A program made the position numbers and the translations under genes. A stretch of 41,633 bases of DNA from a virus: the IMG/VR virus record IMGVR_UViG_3300009285_003210, positions 1-41,633 of that record. One strand, given 5' to 3'. The number at the start of each line of letters is the position of its first letter. Position 1 is the first letter of the stretch. A model generated the notes under the pieces. The model was given only the letters and a program-made list of their open reading frames with translations, was not told where the DNA came from and searched no databases. Below are positions 7,984 to 15,188 of this stretch, in pieces.

Positions 7984-9527
7984 GTTTCGCCAACTTCTCT
8001 TGCGATCTGGTGTTCAGCGGTGAGACGCGCGATAGCGAGTGCGAGCGGGCGACTGGTTCGATTGCCACCACGGGGGACGCGACGGGGATCACGCTGGATG
8101 AAACCTCGCCAATCGCCGGGACGGGGATGCTCAACGTCGCGTTCAGCATCGCAAGCGCCCTGCTCCAGCAGAAGGCGCACATCCGGGCTCTCACCGGGAT
8201 AAACGTCTACGGCTACCACTTCCGCATGCGGCGGACGGGTTCGTTCACGGCGGATGTGCCGCTGCTGCTCAAGCAGAGCGCCGGGTACACGGTGCTGTAT
8301 ATCGACGACGCGGACAATCTGATCAAGGCGCAGAACTCCTCGGGCGTCGTAACGATGCAATCCACGACGGCCGTGCCGACGGCGGGCAGCATCGAAGTCT
8401 GGTTCATCATCGAGGTCGCCGGGAACAACGCATGGTTGTTCATCGACGGCGTGCAGGAGGCGTACGGGTACGTCAGCAACCAGCCTGACTATTTCTTCAA
8501 GAACAACGGCGGGTCGGGGCTAGGGGCCGACCTCAAGGTCGATGACATGTGCATGGTGTTCAGCAGCTCAGCGAACGATACGCCGGACAAGGTGCAATGG
8601 CCCCGGCTGAAGACGCTGGCGGCGTTTCCGATCCCATCAACCGACGGCGACTACACCGCCCCCTCGACGGCTACGGATACAGTGACGGCAGATACGGGTG
8701 GGGCGCACGACATCTCGAACGCTACCGGTGGGACGACACCGTGGGCCACAAATACGTGGGCCGGGCACACCGTCACGGTCACTATTGCCACGGTGACGTA
8801 TGAGTTGTACGTCGAGGCGAATGGCACGGACTGGCTGGACGGCAGGTGGTCTGACTATTACGGCACGGAGACGGTACCGATCAATGGGGGGGGGCGTACG
8901 GTCAACATCTACAGTGAGGACGGCTGGACGGGCGTAGGCGACGTGACGAACAAGGCGGACAACTGGGACGAGGACGAGTTGCCGGCCCACGACGGCGACA
9001 CATCGTATAACGGTCAGGGGGGCGGCGTGCTCGGCCGCCAGCTCTCGGAAGGCGAAACGCGAGCCGAGATCGGGCTTGCTACCGACGACGTGCTGTTCCG
9101 CGTCTTCGGGCGCGGGGTGTCGCGCTACGGTTCAGCGCCCAAGACGCCTGATTACGCCACGCAGCCGCACGTCATCCTCAAGGGGGCGTCGAACAACAAC
9201 AAGGTCGGCATGCCAAACTCGCAGGTCGGGCATAGCATCACGGCCACCTACGGCGGGTTCACCAGCGCCGCCATCAAGTACCCCGGCAATCCCGGCACGG
9301 ACGAAAACGGCTGGAACTCGTCCGGCAGTCCGGCCGACTTCAATGCGTGCTGGTTCGGCATGGTGAGCGGCCCCTCCAGTTGGACCGGCTCGAACGGCTT
9401 CCGGGCGACGATGCTCTGTCTCGTCATCCTGTTTTACCCAGCGTCCAGCGGGCTACTGCCGCTGGCAACGCGCGAGTCGCTGGTCATGCCCCGCCGTACT
9501 ATCCATAATTTCCTAGTCACGAGGTAA
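7980..9527 (+). CDS. Virion-surface-type protein with a LamG/concanavalin-like N-terminal part
   Basis: 515 residues, not recognised as a named family. The first about 195 residues read like a concanavalin/LamG jelly roll: alternating strands, VEVWF-like and AWLFIDGVQEAYGY segments (compare 'v.iYvDG..v.'), and a DDMCMVF strand where LamG domains have 'iDdi.v'. The second part is rich in Gly, Thr, Asp and Asn (TADTGGAHDISNATGGTTPW; GDVTNKADNWDEDELPAHDG), as in secreted or virion adhesins. Overlap with the GNAT gene and position in the GC-rich fibre island suggest a receptor-binding or capsid/tail decoration protein. The domain call is by eye. Confidence 0.5.
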   Translation: MSFANFSCDLVFSGETRDSECERATGSIATTGDATGITLDETSPIAGTGMLNVAFSIASALLQQKAHIRALTGINVYGYHFRMRRTGSFTADVPLLLKQSAGYTVLYIDDADNLIKAQNSSGVVTMQSTTAVPTAGSIEVWFIIEVAGNNAWLFIDGVQEAYGYVSNQPDYFFKNNGGSGLGADLKVDDMCMVFSSSANDTPDKVQWPRLKTLAAFPIPSTDGDYTAPSTATDTVTADTGGAHDISNATGGTTPWATNTWAGHTVTVTIATVTYELYVEANGTDWLDGRWSDYYGTETVPINGGGRTVNIYSEDGWTGVGDVTNKADNWDEDELPAHDGDTSYNGQGGGVLGRQLSEGETRAEIGLATDDVLFRVFGRGVSRYGSAPKTPDYATQPHVILKGASNNNKVGMPNSQVGHSITATYGGFTSAAIKYPGNPGTDENGWNSSGSPADFNACWFGMVSGPSSWTGSNGFRATMLCLVILFYPASSGLLPLATRESLVMPRRTIHNFLVTR

Positions 9528-9531
9528 CGCC

Positions 9532-10008
9532 ATGCCAAGAATGTACGCCAGCATCTTCCGAGCCGTTGCGGTGACGGCGGTACAGGACTTCTTCGAGATC
9601 AGCCCGGCGGCGAATAAGCCGATCCGGCTGGTGCGGCTCAAACTCTCGCAGTACACCGACGTAGGCGATGCGGCGGAGGAGATCCTAAGCTATTCGATCT
9701 TCCGCGTGCCGGTGACGGCGACAAGCGGAACGGGCGGATCGACGCCTGCGGTCAGCGCGGTGAACCCGACCGATGCGGCAGCGGGAGCCGTCGTGGAGGC
9801 GAACAACACCACCGTCGCCACGACAATCGGTACGCTAGTTGAGTTGATGGCGGATACGTTCAACATCCGTACGGGCCTCGACTTGCCGTTTGAGCCGGAG
9901 TGCCGGTTCGGCGCGGTCAACGCCACGTTGCTCGTTGTGCGGCTCAACGCTGCGCCGTCCGACTCGCTGACGATGAACGGCACCATCTGGGTTGAGGAAG
10001 AAGGATAA
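9532..10008 (+). CDS. Hypothetical virion-associated protein
   Basis: 158 residues, probably one beta-rich domain: an N-terminal strand run (MYASIFRAVAVTAVQDFFEI), the PIRLVRLKLSQ strand, an Ala/Thr/Gly-rich middle, and a C-terminal MNGTIWVEEEG. It begins four bases after the previous stop and belongs to the GC-rich island. The wording resembles small structural proteins found next to fibre or surface genes, but no family name can be given. It probably works with the preceding large protein. Confidence 0.55.
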   Translation: MPRMYASIFRAVAVTAVQDFFEISPAANKPIRLVRLKLSQYTDVGDAAEEILSYSIFRVPVTATSGTGGSTPAVSAVNPTDAAAGAVVEANNTTVATTIGTLVELMADTFNIRTGLDLPFEPECRFGAVNATLLVVRLNAAPSDSLTMNGTIWVEEEG

Positions 10009-10155
10009 ATGCGAGCGTATGCGCGGCGGCCAACGAGGGCGAAGCCCATCTTTCGGCGAGTCTACCGTCGGCCGCCGCCGAGGAAATGGATCGGCACGGC
10101 AGCCGCGGCACCGCCAGCGGGGCCGATCAGGCGGCGTTGGGCCGCGTACATCTAA
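10009..10155 (+). CDS. Small Arg/Pro-rich protein (48 residues)
   Basis: An ATG at 10009-10011 starts right after the previous stop and opens a 48-residue frame (MRAYARRPTRAKPIF, RRVYRRPPPRKWIGTAAA), ending with TAA at 10153-10155. It is strongly basic with a PPPRKW block, the composition of small nucleic-acid-binding or assembly peptides. A GAGGAAG stretch just before the stop of the preceding gene is a good ribosome-binding site. High GC makes chance frames common here, so support comes mainly from the start context and coupling. Confidence 0.45.
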   Translation: MRAYARRPTRAKPIFRRVYRRPPPRKWIGTAAAAPPAGPIRRRWAAYI

Positions 10156-10174
10156 GGCAGAACGCGGGGGCAGC

Positions 10175-10273
10175 GTGAGTAGACGTAGATACACTCGGAC
10201 AGGTAGCCGTTCAAGTGCCCGCGCTGATCTGGGATTATTTATTGGTATAATCTATGTTAAGATTCAATGTTAG
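10175..10273 (+). CDS. Possible 32-residue peptide
   Basis: A GTG at 10175 preceded by GGGGG opens a frame reading MSRRRYTRTGSRSSARAD, then a hydrophobic stretch LGLFIGIIYV, ending at TAG 10271-10273. It overlaps the start of the following gp10-like gene by 20 bases and might couple its translation, because that ATG has no clear ribosome-binding site of its own. Basic N-terminus plus short hydrophobic segment could be a mini membrane peptide. Weakly supported. Confidence 0.25.
   Translation: MSRRRYTRTGSRSSARADLGLFIGIIYVKIQC
10243..10251 (+). promoter_or_regulatory. Possible extended -10 promoter element
   Basis: The sequence TGGTATAAT (TG-N-TATAAT) is a perfect extended -10 motif at the point where the GC-rich island gives way to AT-richer DNA. 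The hexamer 17 bases upstream (GCTGAT) is a poor -35. It would start transcription a few bases inside the gp10-like gene, so it could serve only genes further downstream or a later start codon. It may be chance. Confidence 0.3.
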
Positions 10274-10967
10274 TTTTCCTATACCGCAACCCCATCATGA
10301 TCCTGGGCTAATTCGACTCGCCGTTGGTCGGGGAGCCCAGAAGGTCGTGGATGCAGTTATTCTGCTAAGCCCCGGCAGAGCCAAATTAGGGTGGAAGATT
10401 CGTTTCCTAGGGAATGAATCTGCACAAGTTTATGCTGACCAGAACCCGCCGCTTTCTCTCTGGCTTGAATATGGAACTGGAAAATTCGGCACTAGGGGCG
10501 GGATAGGCAGAGAGTATTTCATTACGCGGCACGGAGCAGTCATCGGTAAGGGTCTAGTTGCTCCCGGAAGAGAGCTCTACGGACCTGGGAGTGGCAGGGC
10601 GCGCGGTTCTATGATGGTTACACGGCGTTCTGCCGGGTGGGTTCCAAGAAAGTTCCGTGGAAAAGTAGTCGGTTTCAGAACTGGCCGCCCGATGCTGCGC
10701 TTTGAAACAGATAAGTCCCTTGACCCATCAAGCGGCTTAATGATGGGCGATGTGCATTTCGCTCCTCAAGTCAAGCATCCCGGCATTAAGCCTAGATATT
10801 ATCTGCGCGAAGCATGGCAGACAAATCAGGCTGGTATTATCAATGACATCCGTATAACGGCCAGGAATAAGATATCTGGCGAGCTAGGTATCTATCCCGG
10901 CGCTGGCGGCACAGGGAGCGGCAGATATGGCATTCGGGTAGGCACAAAGTTCGCCAAGCTGCGATAG
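10254..10967 (+). CDS. HK97 gp10-like tail completion / minor tail protein
   Basis: 237 residues. The HK97-gp10 family signature is visible: a strand followed by LWLEYGTGKFG (compare 'y..vEfGT...'), and towards the end HPGIKPRYYLREAW (compare 'HPGtkaqPFlrpAl'). These proteins sit at the head-tail junction and help join head and tail. It lies upstream of the protease and capsid genes instead of beside the tail terminator, an unusual order. A Gly/Arg-rich insertion fills the region between the two motifs. The start lacks a clear ribosome-binding site; translation may be coupled to the preceding small frame. Family fairly sure, exact start uncertain. Confidence 0.6.
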   Translation: MLRFNVSFPIPQPHHDPGLIRLAVGRGAQKVVDAVILLSPGRAKLGWKIRFLGNESAQVYADQNPPLSLWLEYGTGKFGTRGGIGREYFITRHGAVIGKGLVAPGRELYGPGSGRARGSMMVTRRSAGWVPRKFRGKVVGFRTGRPMLRFETDKSLDPSSGLMMGDVHFAPQVKHPGIKPRYYLREAWQTNQAGIINDIRITARNKISGELGIYPGAGGTGSGRYGIRVGTKFAKLR

Positions 10968-11025
10968 GCTGGTTATTTTGCATCCGCGTATTGCCATTCA
11001 TTGTCCAATTGGCGCTATCATAGGT

Positions 11026-11058
11026 GGGAATGATGCCCTCTTCGGAGGGCTACTTCCC
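11026..11058 (+). other. Strong RNA hairpin with a UUCG tetraloop
   Basis: GCCCTC-TTCG-GAGGGC (11035-11050) is a perfect 6-bp stem closed by C-G on a UUCG loop, an exceptionally stable RNA hairpin. A second stem, GGGAA (11026-11030) with TTCCC (11054-11058), encloses it across a small internal loop. No T-run follows, so it is not a standard intrinsic terminator. It lies in the only sizeable gap of the plus arm (10968-11118), between the gp10-like gene and the homing endonuclease, and may insulate the endonuclease message or stabilise transcript ends. Confidence 0.55.
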
Positions 11059-11118
11059 TACCAACACGCTAAGGGAGCGATATGAATACACATTTCTTAA
11101 GAAAAAGGTAAACTGGAT

Positions 11119-11703
11119 ATGGTGCGCAGAGGAGAAATCCCCTGGAATAAGGGTAAGCCTTGGCCGGATGAAGTTAAGGCTAAGATTAGTATTGGTAATC
11201 GCAAGCCTAAGCCAAGATTACGTCCATTGTCTAAAGAGTTCTACGAGAACGTATCCAGGAAATTAACAGGCATTATTCGTTCCCCTGAAACGAGAGAGAA
11301 GATAGCGAGAGCTAGGCGAGGTACGCACCCATCAGAGGCAACTAGAAAAAAGTTAGCTCTGGCGGGCAAACGGAGAGTGATTTCGCCGGAACATTCAGAA
11401 AAGATGAAGGCTGGTTGGCGAGAATGGGCGGGAAAATGGCCTAAGCCTGAAACTAAGCTAGAGACTCGTCTATATGCACTTCTTAACAGATCCGGGTATG
11501 CGTACCAGAAGCAGAAGCAGTTTGGATCAAGAATCGTGGATGCTTATGTGCCTGAACTCAATTTAGCTTTTGAGGCAGATGGTGCCTATTGGCATAAAGA
11601 TAAGAAGGCGCAACTTATTCGTGATGAGTATTTGATTTCAAAGGGGATTGAAGCGGTCGTACACCTTACTGAAATTGACTTAAAGGGCGTGACGCTTGAC
11701 TAA
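11119..11703 (+). CDS. Free-standing homing endonuclease (NUMOD3 repeats + Vsr-like nuclease)
   Basis: 194 residues. The N-terminal half holds NUMOD3-type DNA-binding repeats (GKPWPDEVKAKIS; SPETREKIARARRG; SEATRKKLALAGKRR; SPEHSEKMKAGWREW). The C-terminal domain is Vsr/EDxHD-like: ETRLYALLNRSGYAYQKQ supplies the first acidic residue, then VDAYVPELNLAFEADGAYWH carries the D...E.DG..WH core. Such enzymes cut a specific site and spread their own gene by recombination. It lies between two virion genes, its end overlaps the next start, and it is more AT-rich than its neighbours, all fitting a mobile insertion. A stable hairpin precedes it. Confidence 0.8.
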   Translation: MVRRGEIPWNKGKPWPDEVKAKISIGNRKPKPRLRPLSKEFYENVSRKLTGIIRSPETREKIARARRGTHPSEATRKKLALAGKRRVISPEHSEKMKAGWREWAGKWPKPETKLETRLYALLNRSGYAYQKQKQFGSRIVDAYVPELNLAFEADGAYWHKDKKAQLIRDEYLISKGIEAVVHLTEIDLKGVTLD

Positions 11704-13147
11704 TCTTCATTTCCTTGCAAAACTTGGCGAGTTTTTTCGATCAAACAAGGAAGCGATTGAAGCTGGGGAGTTAACTCCGGAAGAAGTGACGGAAGCGTTC
11801 AAGCAGGCACGTTCTTCTTCTGGCGGAAAGGCAAAGGCCGAGCGAATGATGATGTCAGAAGCGTTCGCTCGCAATGGCGAATATAAACTCTTCTTCGAGC
11901 AGAAGTTTGCCGAACCGCCCAGCACGATTCAAGTCCTCCCAAAGCCCGGCCAGTACAGTCACCCTCGTTATGGAAAGTTCCGGATGACGCCGGAAAATAT
12001 CGCCGCGTTCGTGAGTAATCATAATCAGCATGTGTATCAGGAACAGGTTCCGATTGATGCCGAACATGAGAGTAAGCTGAGTGGAGCCGTCGGGTATTTC
12101 AAGGAGATGCGTCTGATTGATGAAGGCCGAGGAGGCGCGGAAGCAGATGTAGAATGGACTGATCGCGGGCGCGAGATGATTGCAAGCGATCGGTTCCGGT
12201 ACTTCAGTCCCGAATGGTTTGATGAATGGACTGATCCTGTCAATGGCAAGAAGATTGCAAATATCCTTGTTGGCGGCGCGATTACCACGCGGCCATTCTT
12301 CAAGGATAAGGTGCTTGCCCCGCTCGTGGCGAGCGAAGATGGTTCATATACATCGTATCCTACGGCCGAGATCGACGGGAAGGTCGTAGGGCTGGCGCTG
12401 GGCGTGACAGAAACATTCACGTTTTCTGAGTCGGATGACGAGGGTTCGTCTGATGACGAAAAGGAGGACAAAGAAGAGAAAACAAACAAGGCCAACTTGG
12501 ATACGGGAGATGTCCACGTTGATGTCCCACGTAAGAAAATGGGCGAAGAACCAGGAGGTACACGAATGGCAGAAGACCCGAAGAAGGATGAGGGCGAGCC
12601 CGTCAACAAGGCATTCGTCGAAGAGCAGGCGAAGCAGCTTACGGAGAAGCTCGACGAAGAGAGGGGTTTGCGCAAGGCCGCAGAAGACCGGCTGGCTAAG
12701 CTGGAAGGCGAAGCCCAGACGCGAAGGTTCACTGACGTCATCATGGGCCGCGATTCGGCTGGCGATGGCAGTCCACCGTTCGCGGGCAAGCACGAAATGC
12801 ACAACCGAACGCTTGCGATGATCGCCAAGGAGCACGGCGAGGACGGCGAGCAGTTCAAGGAGTACGTCGAAGAGCAGCGCGCGGTTGCGAAGCAGATGCG
12901 CGAAGCAGGGCTGTTCAAGGAAATCGGTGCTGGCAGCGGGCCTGACCAGATCGCCAACAGCGCCGTGAGGCGGTTTGACGATGCAGTCGATGCGTTTATC
13001 AAGACGAACCCGGATAAGGCTCGTGGTGATGCAATTCAGGCAGTGGCAAAGGCGCAGCCGAAGCTCTACACGGAATCCGTGAGAGAAAAGGATCGCATTG
13101 CCAAGACGGCTCCTACGAGCTATGGGTATGAGGAAGGTGGCGAATAA
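11696..13147 (+). CDS. Capsid maturation protease fused to scaffold (Mu gpI-like)
   Basis: 483 residues. Residues about 80-215 match Mu-I-like proteases: VLPKPGQYSHPRYGKF, PIDAEHESKLSGAVGYF (the ID..H core), ADVEWTDRGREMI, RFRYFSPEWFDEW and GGAITTRPFFK. The later half is acidic and charged (about residues 240-410), typical of scaffold, with a second start inside. It should cleave scaffold and capsid proteins during head maturation. The TTG start at 11696 is the first possible one after an in-frame TGA (11690-11692) and overlaps the endonuclease stop, so the original start may have been displaced by that insertion; ATG codons near 11846 are the alternative. Confidence 0.8.
   Translation: MTNLHFLAKLGEFFRSNKEAIEAGELTPEEVTEAFKQARSSSGGKAKAERMMMSEAFARNGEYKLFFEQKFAEPPSTIQVLPKPGQYSHPRYGKFRMTPENIAAFVSNHNQHVYQEQVPIDAEHESKLSGAVGYFKEMRLIDEGRGGAEADVEWTDRGREMIASDRFRYFSPEWFDEWTDPVNGKKIANILVGGAITTRPFFKDKVLAPLVASEDGSYTSYPTAEIDGKVVGLALGVTETFTFSESDDEGSSDDEKEDKEEKTNKANLDTGDVHVDVPRKKMGEEPGGTRMAEDPKKDEGEPVNKAFVEEQAKQLTEKLDEERGLRKAAEDRLAKLEGEAQTRRFTDVIMGRDSAGDGSPPFAGKHEMHNRTLAMIAKEHGEDGEQFKEYVEEQRAVAKQMREAGLFKEIGAGSGPDQIANSAVRRFDDAVDAFIKTNPDKARGDAIQAVAKAQPKLYTESVREKDRIAKTAPTSYGYEEGGE
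12566..13147 (+). CDS. Nested in-frame scaffold protein
   Basis: Inside the protease gene, codon 291 is an ATG preceded at the ideal distance by AGGAGGT (12553-12559), one of the best ribosome-binding sites in the window. Starting there gives a 193-residue protein (MAEDPKKDEGEPVNKAF...) made mostly of charged helices (EEQAKQLTEKLDEERGLRKA), the expected scaffold part without the protease. Lambda (C/Nu3) and Mu (I/Z) use the same nested design so that scaffold is made in excess over protease. The site is seen directly; its use is inference. Confidence 0.7.
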   Translation: MAEDPKKDEGEPVNKAFVEEQAKQLTEKLDEERGLRKAAEDRLAKLEGEAQTRRFTDVIMGRDSAGDGSPPFAGKHEMHNRTLAMIAKEHGEDGEQFKEYVEEQRAVAKQMREAGLFKEIGAGSGPDQIANSAVRRFDDAVDAFIKTNPDKARGDAIQAVAKAQPKLYTESVREKDRIAKTAPTSYGYEEGGE

Positions 13148-13566
13148 TGGCAGGTGAGAACAGTGTAGTGGAAATTACTGTCCCGGCTGGTCTCGATATG
13201 AGCGGCCATCAGTATCGAGCCGTTCAGATGCTGGCCACTGGTTCGGCAGGGACGATGTCTACCTTGATGTCTGTTGGGCATGGCAAGGGAACGCCTCCGA
13301 TTGGCATTTTGACTAATAAGCCAGCCGCCGCAGGTCGTGGCGCGCGTATTGCCGTTGCTGGCGTTGCCAAGATGGTATGCGGTGCGGCTAGTATCGCAGC
13401 GGGTGCTCTTGTGACTGCCCCCGGCATGGGGGGACAGGGTAGTAGCATCGTGACAACTGATTCTGGCACGACATGGGTGCTTGGAATCGCAAAGACGCGA
13501 GCGGCTGCAAGCGGCGATATCTTCGAGGTCATCTTGGCCCCGCATTATCACAGCAACCAGTCGTAG
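13147..13566 (+). CDS. Capsid decoration protein-like (DUF2190 type)
   Basis: 139 residues, Gly/Ala-rich. The middle reads GARIAVAGVAKMVCGAASIAAGALVTAPG, and the end WVLGIAKTRAAASGDIFEVIL. This is the pattern of small beta-rich capsid decoration proteins ('...G.a.v.aGaaitaGa.v...' and 'G.AlesaaaGd.v.V.l'). Its ATG shares a base with the scaffold stop and it lies just before the major capsid gene, the usual place. It probably caps or stabilises the expanded capsid lattice. Confidence 0.6.
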   Translation: MAGENSVVEITVPAGLDMSGHQYRAVQMLATGSAGTMSTLMSVGHGKGTPPIGILTNKPAAAGRGARIAVAGVAKMVCGAASIAAGALVTAPGMGGQGSSIVTTDSGTTWVLGIAKTRAAASGDIFEVILAPHYHSNQS

Positions 13567-13576
13567 GAAAAGTAAT

Positions 13577-13675
13577 TTGGCTGGCAAGATCTGGAAGTGG
13601 CACAGCACACTAGATTCCGGACTTGTCAATAAGGCCTCCAATCGTCACTTCGCTGTGGTGGCTCCGGCTAGATAG
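13577..13675 (+). CDS. Small 32-residue protein before the capsid gene
   Basis: A TTG at 13577, preceded by AGGAAAA, opens MAGKIWKWHSTLDSGLVNK, ending at TAG 13673-13675. It fills the gap between the decoration and capsid genes. Its first codons (K-W-K-W-H) recall the starts of the two tail-tube genes (AKFHGK and SKWHGK), which also use non-ATG starts, but the likeness is short and may be chance. No function proposed. Confidence 0.35.
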   Translation: MAGKIWKWHSTLDSGLVNKASNRHFAVVAPAR

Positions 13676-13692
13676 CATTGGAGGTTTAACGC

Positions 13693-14718
13693 ATGAATAA
13701 CCCAGACGTTGGCGATGTGCATGTGAATGCACCGCTCACCGATATCAGTATCGGGTTTATGAACGACCCGAACTTCTATATCGCTGACAAGGTGTTCCCG
13801 CAGGCAGCATCGGATAAGCAAAGCAACATCTATGTGAAGTACAACCGGGGCGACTTCTTCCAGGGTTCAGAAGATGTTGCTATTACGGCTGGCACGGGTG
13901 GCGGATTGGTCCGAGCTCCTGGAGCCGAAGCGTCTAAAGTCGGCTACCGCGTCGACATGACGAACACATTCTTCTGCATCAACTACGCCATCGGCGTAGA
14001 CATTCCGGACGAGCTCCGGAGCAATGCAGACAGCGTGTTCCAGCTTGATATGGAAGCCGTGCGGCTTGCCACGGAGATTCTTACTATCCGCCGAGAGATC
14101 GAATGGGTGGGTAAGGCATTCCGGACAACCATCTGGGGGTCTGACCACACTGGCGGCACGGACTTCACGAAGTTCAACGACTATGGTGGCAGTGATCCGT
14201 TCACCGAGTTCGAGGATGACCTTGACGCCGTTGAACTAGCTACGGGCAAGCGGCCGAACAAGCTGGTGATGGGTCCGACGGTCTGGCGGCGACTGAAGCA
14301 CCACCCGGACTTCATTGACCGAATCAAGGGCGGCGCAACGGTTGGCGCTCCTGCGCTGCTGACGCAGCAACAGCTCGCAGCGATGCTCGGTATTGACGAA
14401 GTGCTCGTCGGCCGTGGCATCTACAGGTCTTCGATTGAAGCCAACACGGCAGGCACGGCAGTCGGCGATGCCGGTACGCTGGCCCGACTGTTCGGCGACA
14501 ACGCTCTCCTGCTTTACTCCCCTCCAGGAGCATCGCGGTTCAACCCGTCCGCTGGCTTGAACTTCTTCTGGCAGCCACTCACGGGGGGCGGGATGCAGTT
14601 TATCCGGCGTTACCGGGAAGACAAGCGTCGTAAGGACGTCGTTGAGGCACATGGCTACTGGGCAGTGACGGTGACAGAAACACAGTCTGGTCTCTTCCTG
14701 TCTGATGCGGCCGACTAG
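13693..14718 (+). CDS. Major capsid protein
   Basis: 341 residues, the size of a mature HK97-fold capsid protein without its own scaffold domain. Preceded by a strong ribosome-binding site (TTGGAGGTT). Recognisable parts: N-terminal LTDISIGFMNDPNFYIADKV and FPQAASDKQSNIYVKYNRGD, YAIGVDIPDELRSNADS, a long helix EAVRLATEILTIRREIEWV (spine-helix-like), and the KRPNKLVMGPTVWRRLKHHP and TGGGMQFIRRYREDKRRKDV segments typical of phage major capsid proteins of this type. Its position after protease/scaffold and decoration genes supports the call. Confidence 0.85.
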   Translation: MNNPDVGDVHVNAPLTDISIGFMNDPNFYIADKVFPQAASDKQSNIYVKYNRGDFFQGSEDVAITAGTGGGLVRAPGAEASKVGYRVDMTNTFFCINYAIGVDIPDELRSNADSVFQLDMEAVRLATEILTIRREIEWVGKAFRTTIWGSDHTGGTDFTKFNDYGGSDPFTEFEDDLDAVELATGKRPNKLVMGPTVWRRLKHHPDFIDRIKGGATVGAPALLTQQQLAAMLGIDEVLVGRGIYRSSIEANTAGTAVGDAGTLARLFGDNALLLYSPPGASRFNPSAGLNFFWQPLTGGGMQFIRRYREDKRRKDVVEAHGYWAVTVTETQSGLFLSDAAD

Positions 14719-14727
14719 GGAATTGGA

Positions 14728-14742
14728 GGAACAGGGATGTCC
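14728..14742 (+). promoter_or_regulatory. CsrA-type hairpin covering a start codon
   Basis: GGAACAGGGATGTCC can fold as GGA(A)CA-GGGA-TGTCC: a 5-bp stem with one bulged A and GGA in the loop. The bases GAACAGGGATGT match the known CsrA SELEX consensus RUACARGGAUGU at 11 of 12 positions. The ATG (14737-14739) of the next gene lies in the 3' arm, and a GGAGG Shine-Dalgarno (14725-14729) overlaps the 5' arm. Binding of a CsrA protein here would block initiation. The window encodes a CsrA homologue at 33148-33327. Confidence 0.5.
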
Positions 14743-15177
14743 AGGAAGCGAGTAGTGGTGGTCAGCGACCATCTAAAGCAATACGCAGATCTGAGACTTG
14801 AGCGCGGGCAGATCTTTGAGCTCCAGGACAAATTGAATGACTTGAAGCTCATGGGCTGGAACTATATCCGCGAACTTGAGCCGAAGGAAGAGACGTATAG
14901 CTGCAAGTGTGGGCGCGAGTTCATTGGCGGCGTGACCGATCCGTGGGCACGCGAACATACGCGCAAGTGGCAGGGCGATTGTTCGCCGAAGATTGATGTT
15001 GATGGGGTAAATCTGAAGGGGAAGCCGCCAATCTTGAAGGGCGGTGGCAACCCGGATGCTGAAGGTCCAGGTTGGGATTTGGGCGTGGGTGGCAAGGGAG
15101 GGCCGCCGGTAGACCCCTATGCAGGAGAGCGGGTTGGGGCGAAGGAACGCCCGCGCCGCGTTTCACTCGGGGGATAG
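14737..15177 (+). CDS. Hypothetical protein with a putative zinc-binding centre
   Basis: 146 residues, unrecognised. The N-terminal half (MSRKRVVVVSDHLKQYADLR...) looks helical. A possible metal site follows: YSCKCGREF (C-x-C), then EHTRKWQGDC (His and Cys), residues about 53-85. The C-terminal third is Gly/Pro-rich and probably disordered. It directly follows the major capsid gene, suggesting a head-associated or connector role. A CsrA-consensus hairpin overlaps its start codon, so its translation may be controlled. Confidence 0.55.
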   Translation: MSRKRVVVVSDHLKQYADLRLERGQIFELQDKLNDLKLMGWNYIRELEPKEETYSCKCGREFIGGVTDPWAREHTRKWQGDCSPKIDVDGVNLKGKPPILKGGGNPDAEGPGWDLGVGGKGGPPVDPYAGERVGAKERPRRVSLGG

Positions 15178-15188
15178 GAGCTTAGATC

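Noticed and set aside
7641-8360. A 239-codon antisense frame in the GC-rich island
   Set aside because: Chance frames are common in GC-rich DNA; two plausible plus-strand genes cover the region.
9992-10273. A 93-codon Arg-rich frame spanning the two small genes
   Set aside because: Its start lies inside the preceding gene without a proper site; the 48-residue frame at 10009 has a better start and coupling. Only its last 32 codons were kept as a weak candidate.
11024-11266. An 80-codon frame running across the hairpin into the endonuclease gene
   Set aside because: It conflicts with the clear NUMOD3 frame and has no recognisable features.
12037-13002. A 321-codon antisense frame opposite the protease/scaffold gene
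   Set aside because: Ser-rich low-complexity translation that mirrors the acidic codons of the scaffold; no motif.
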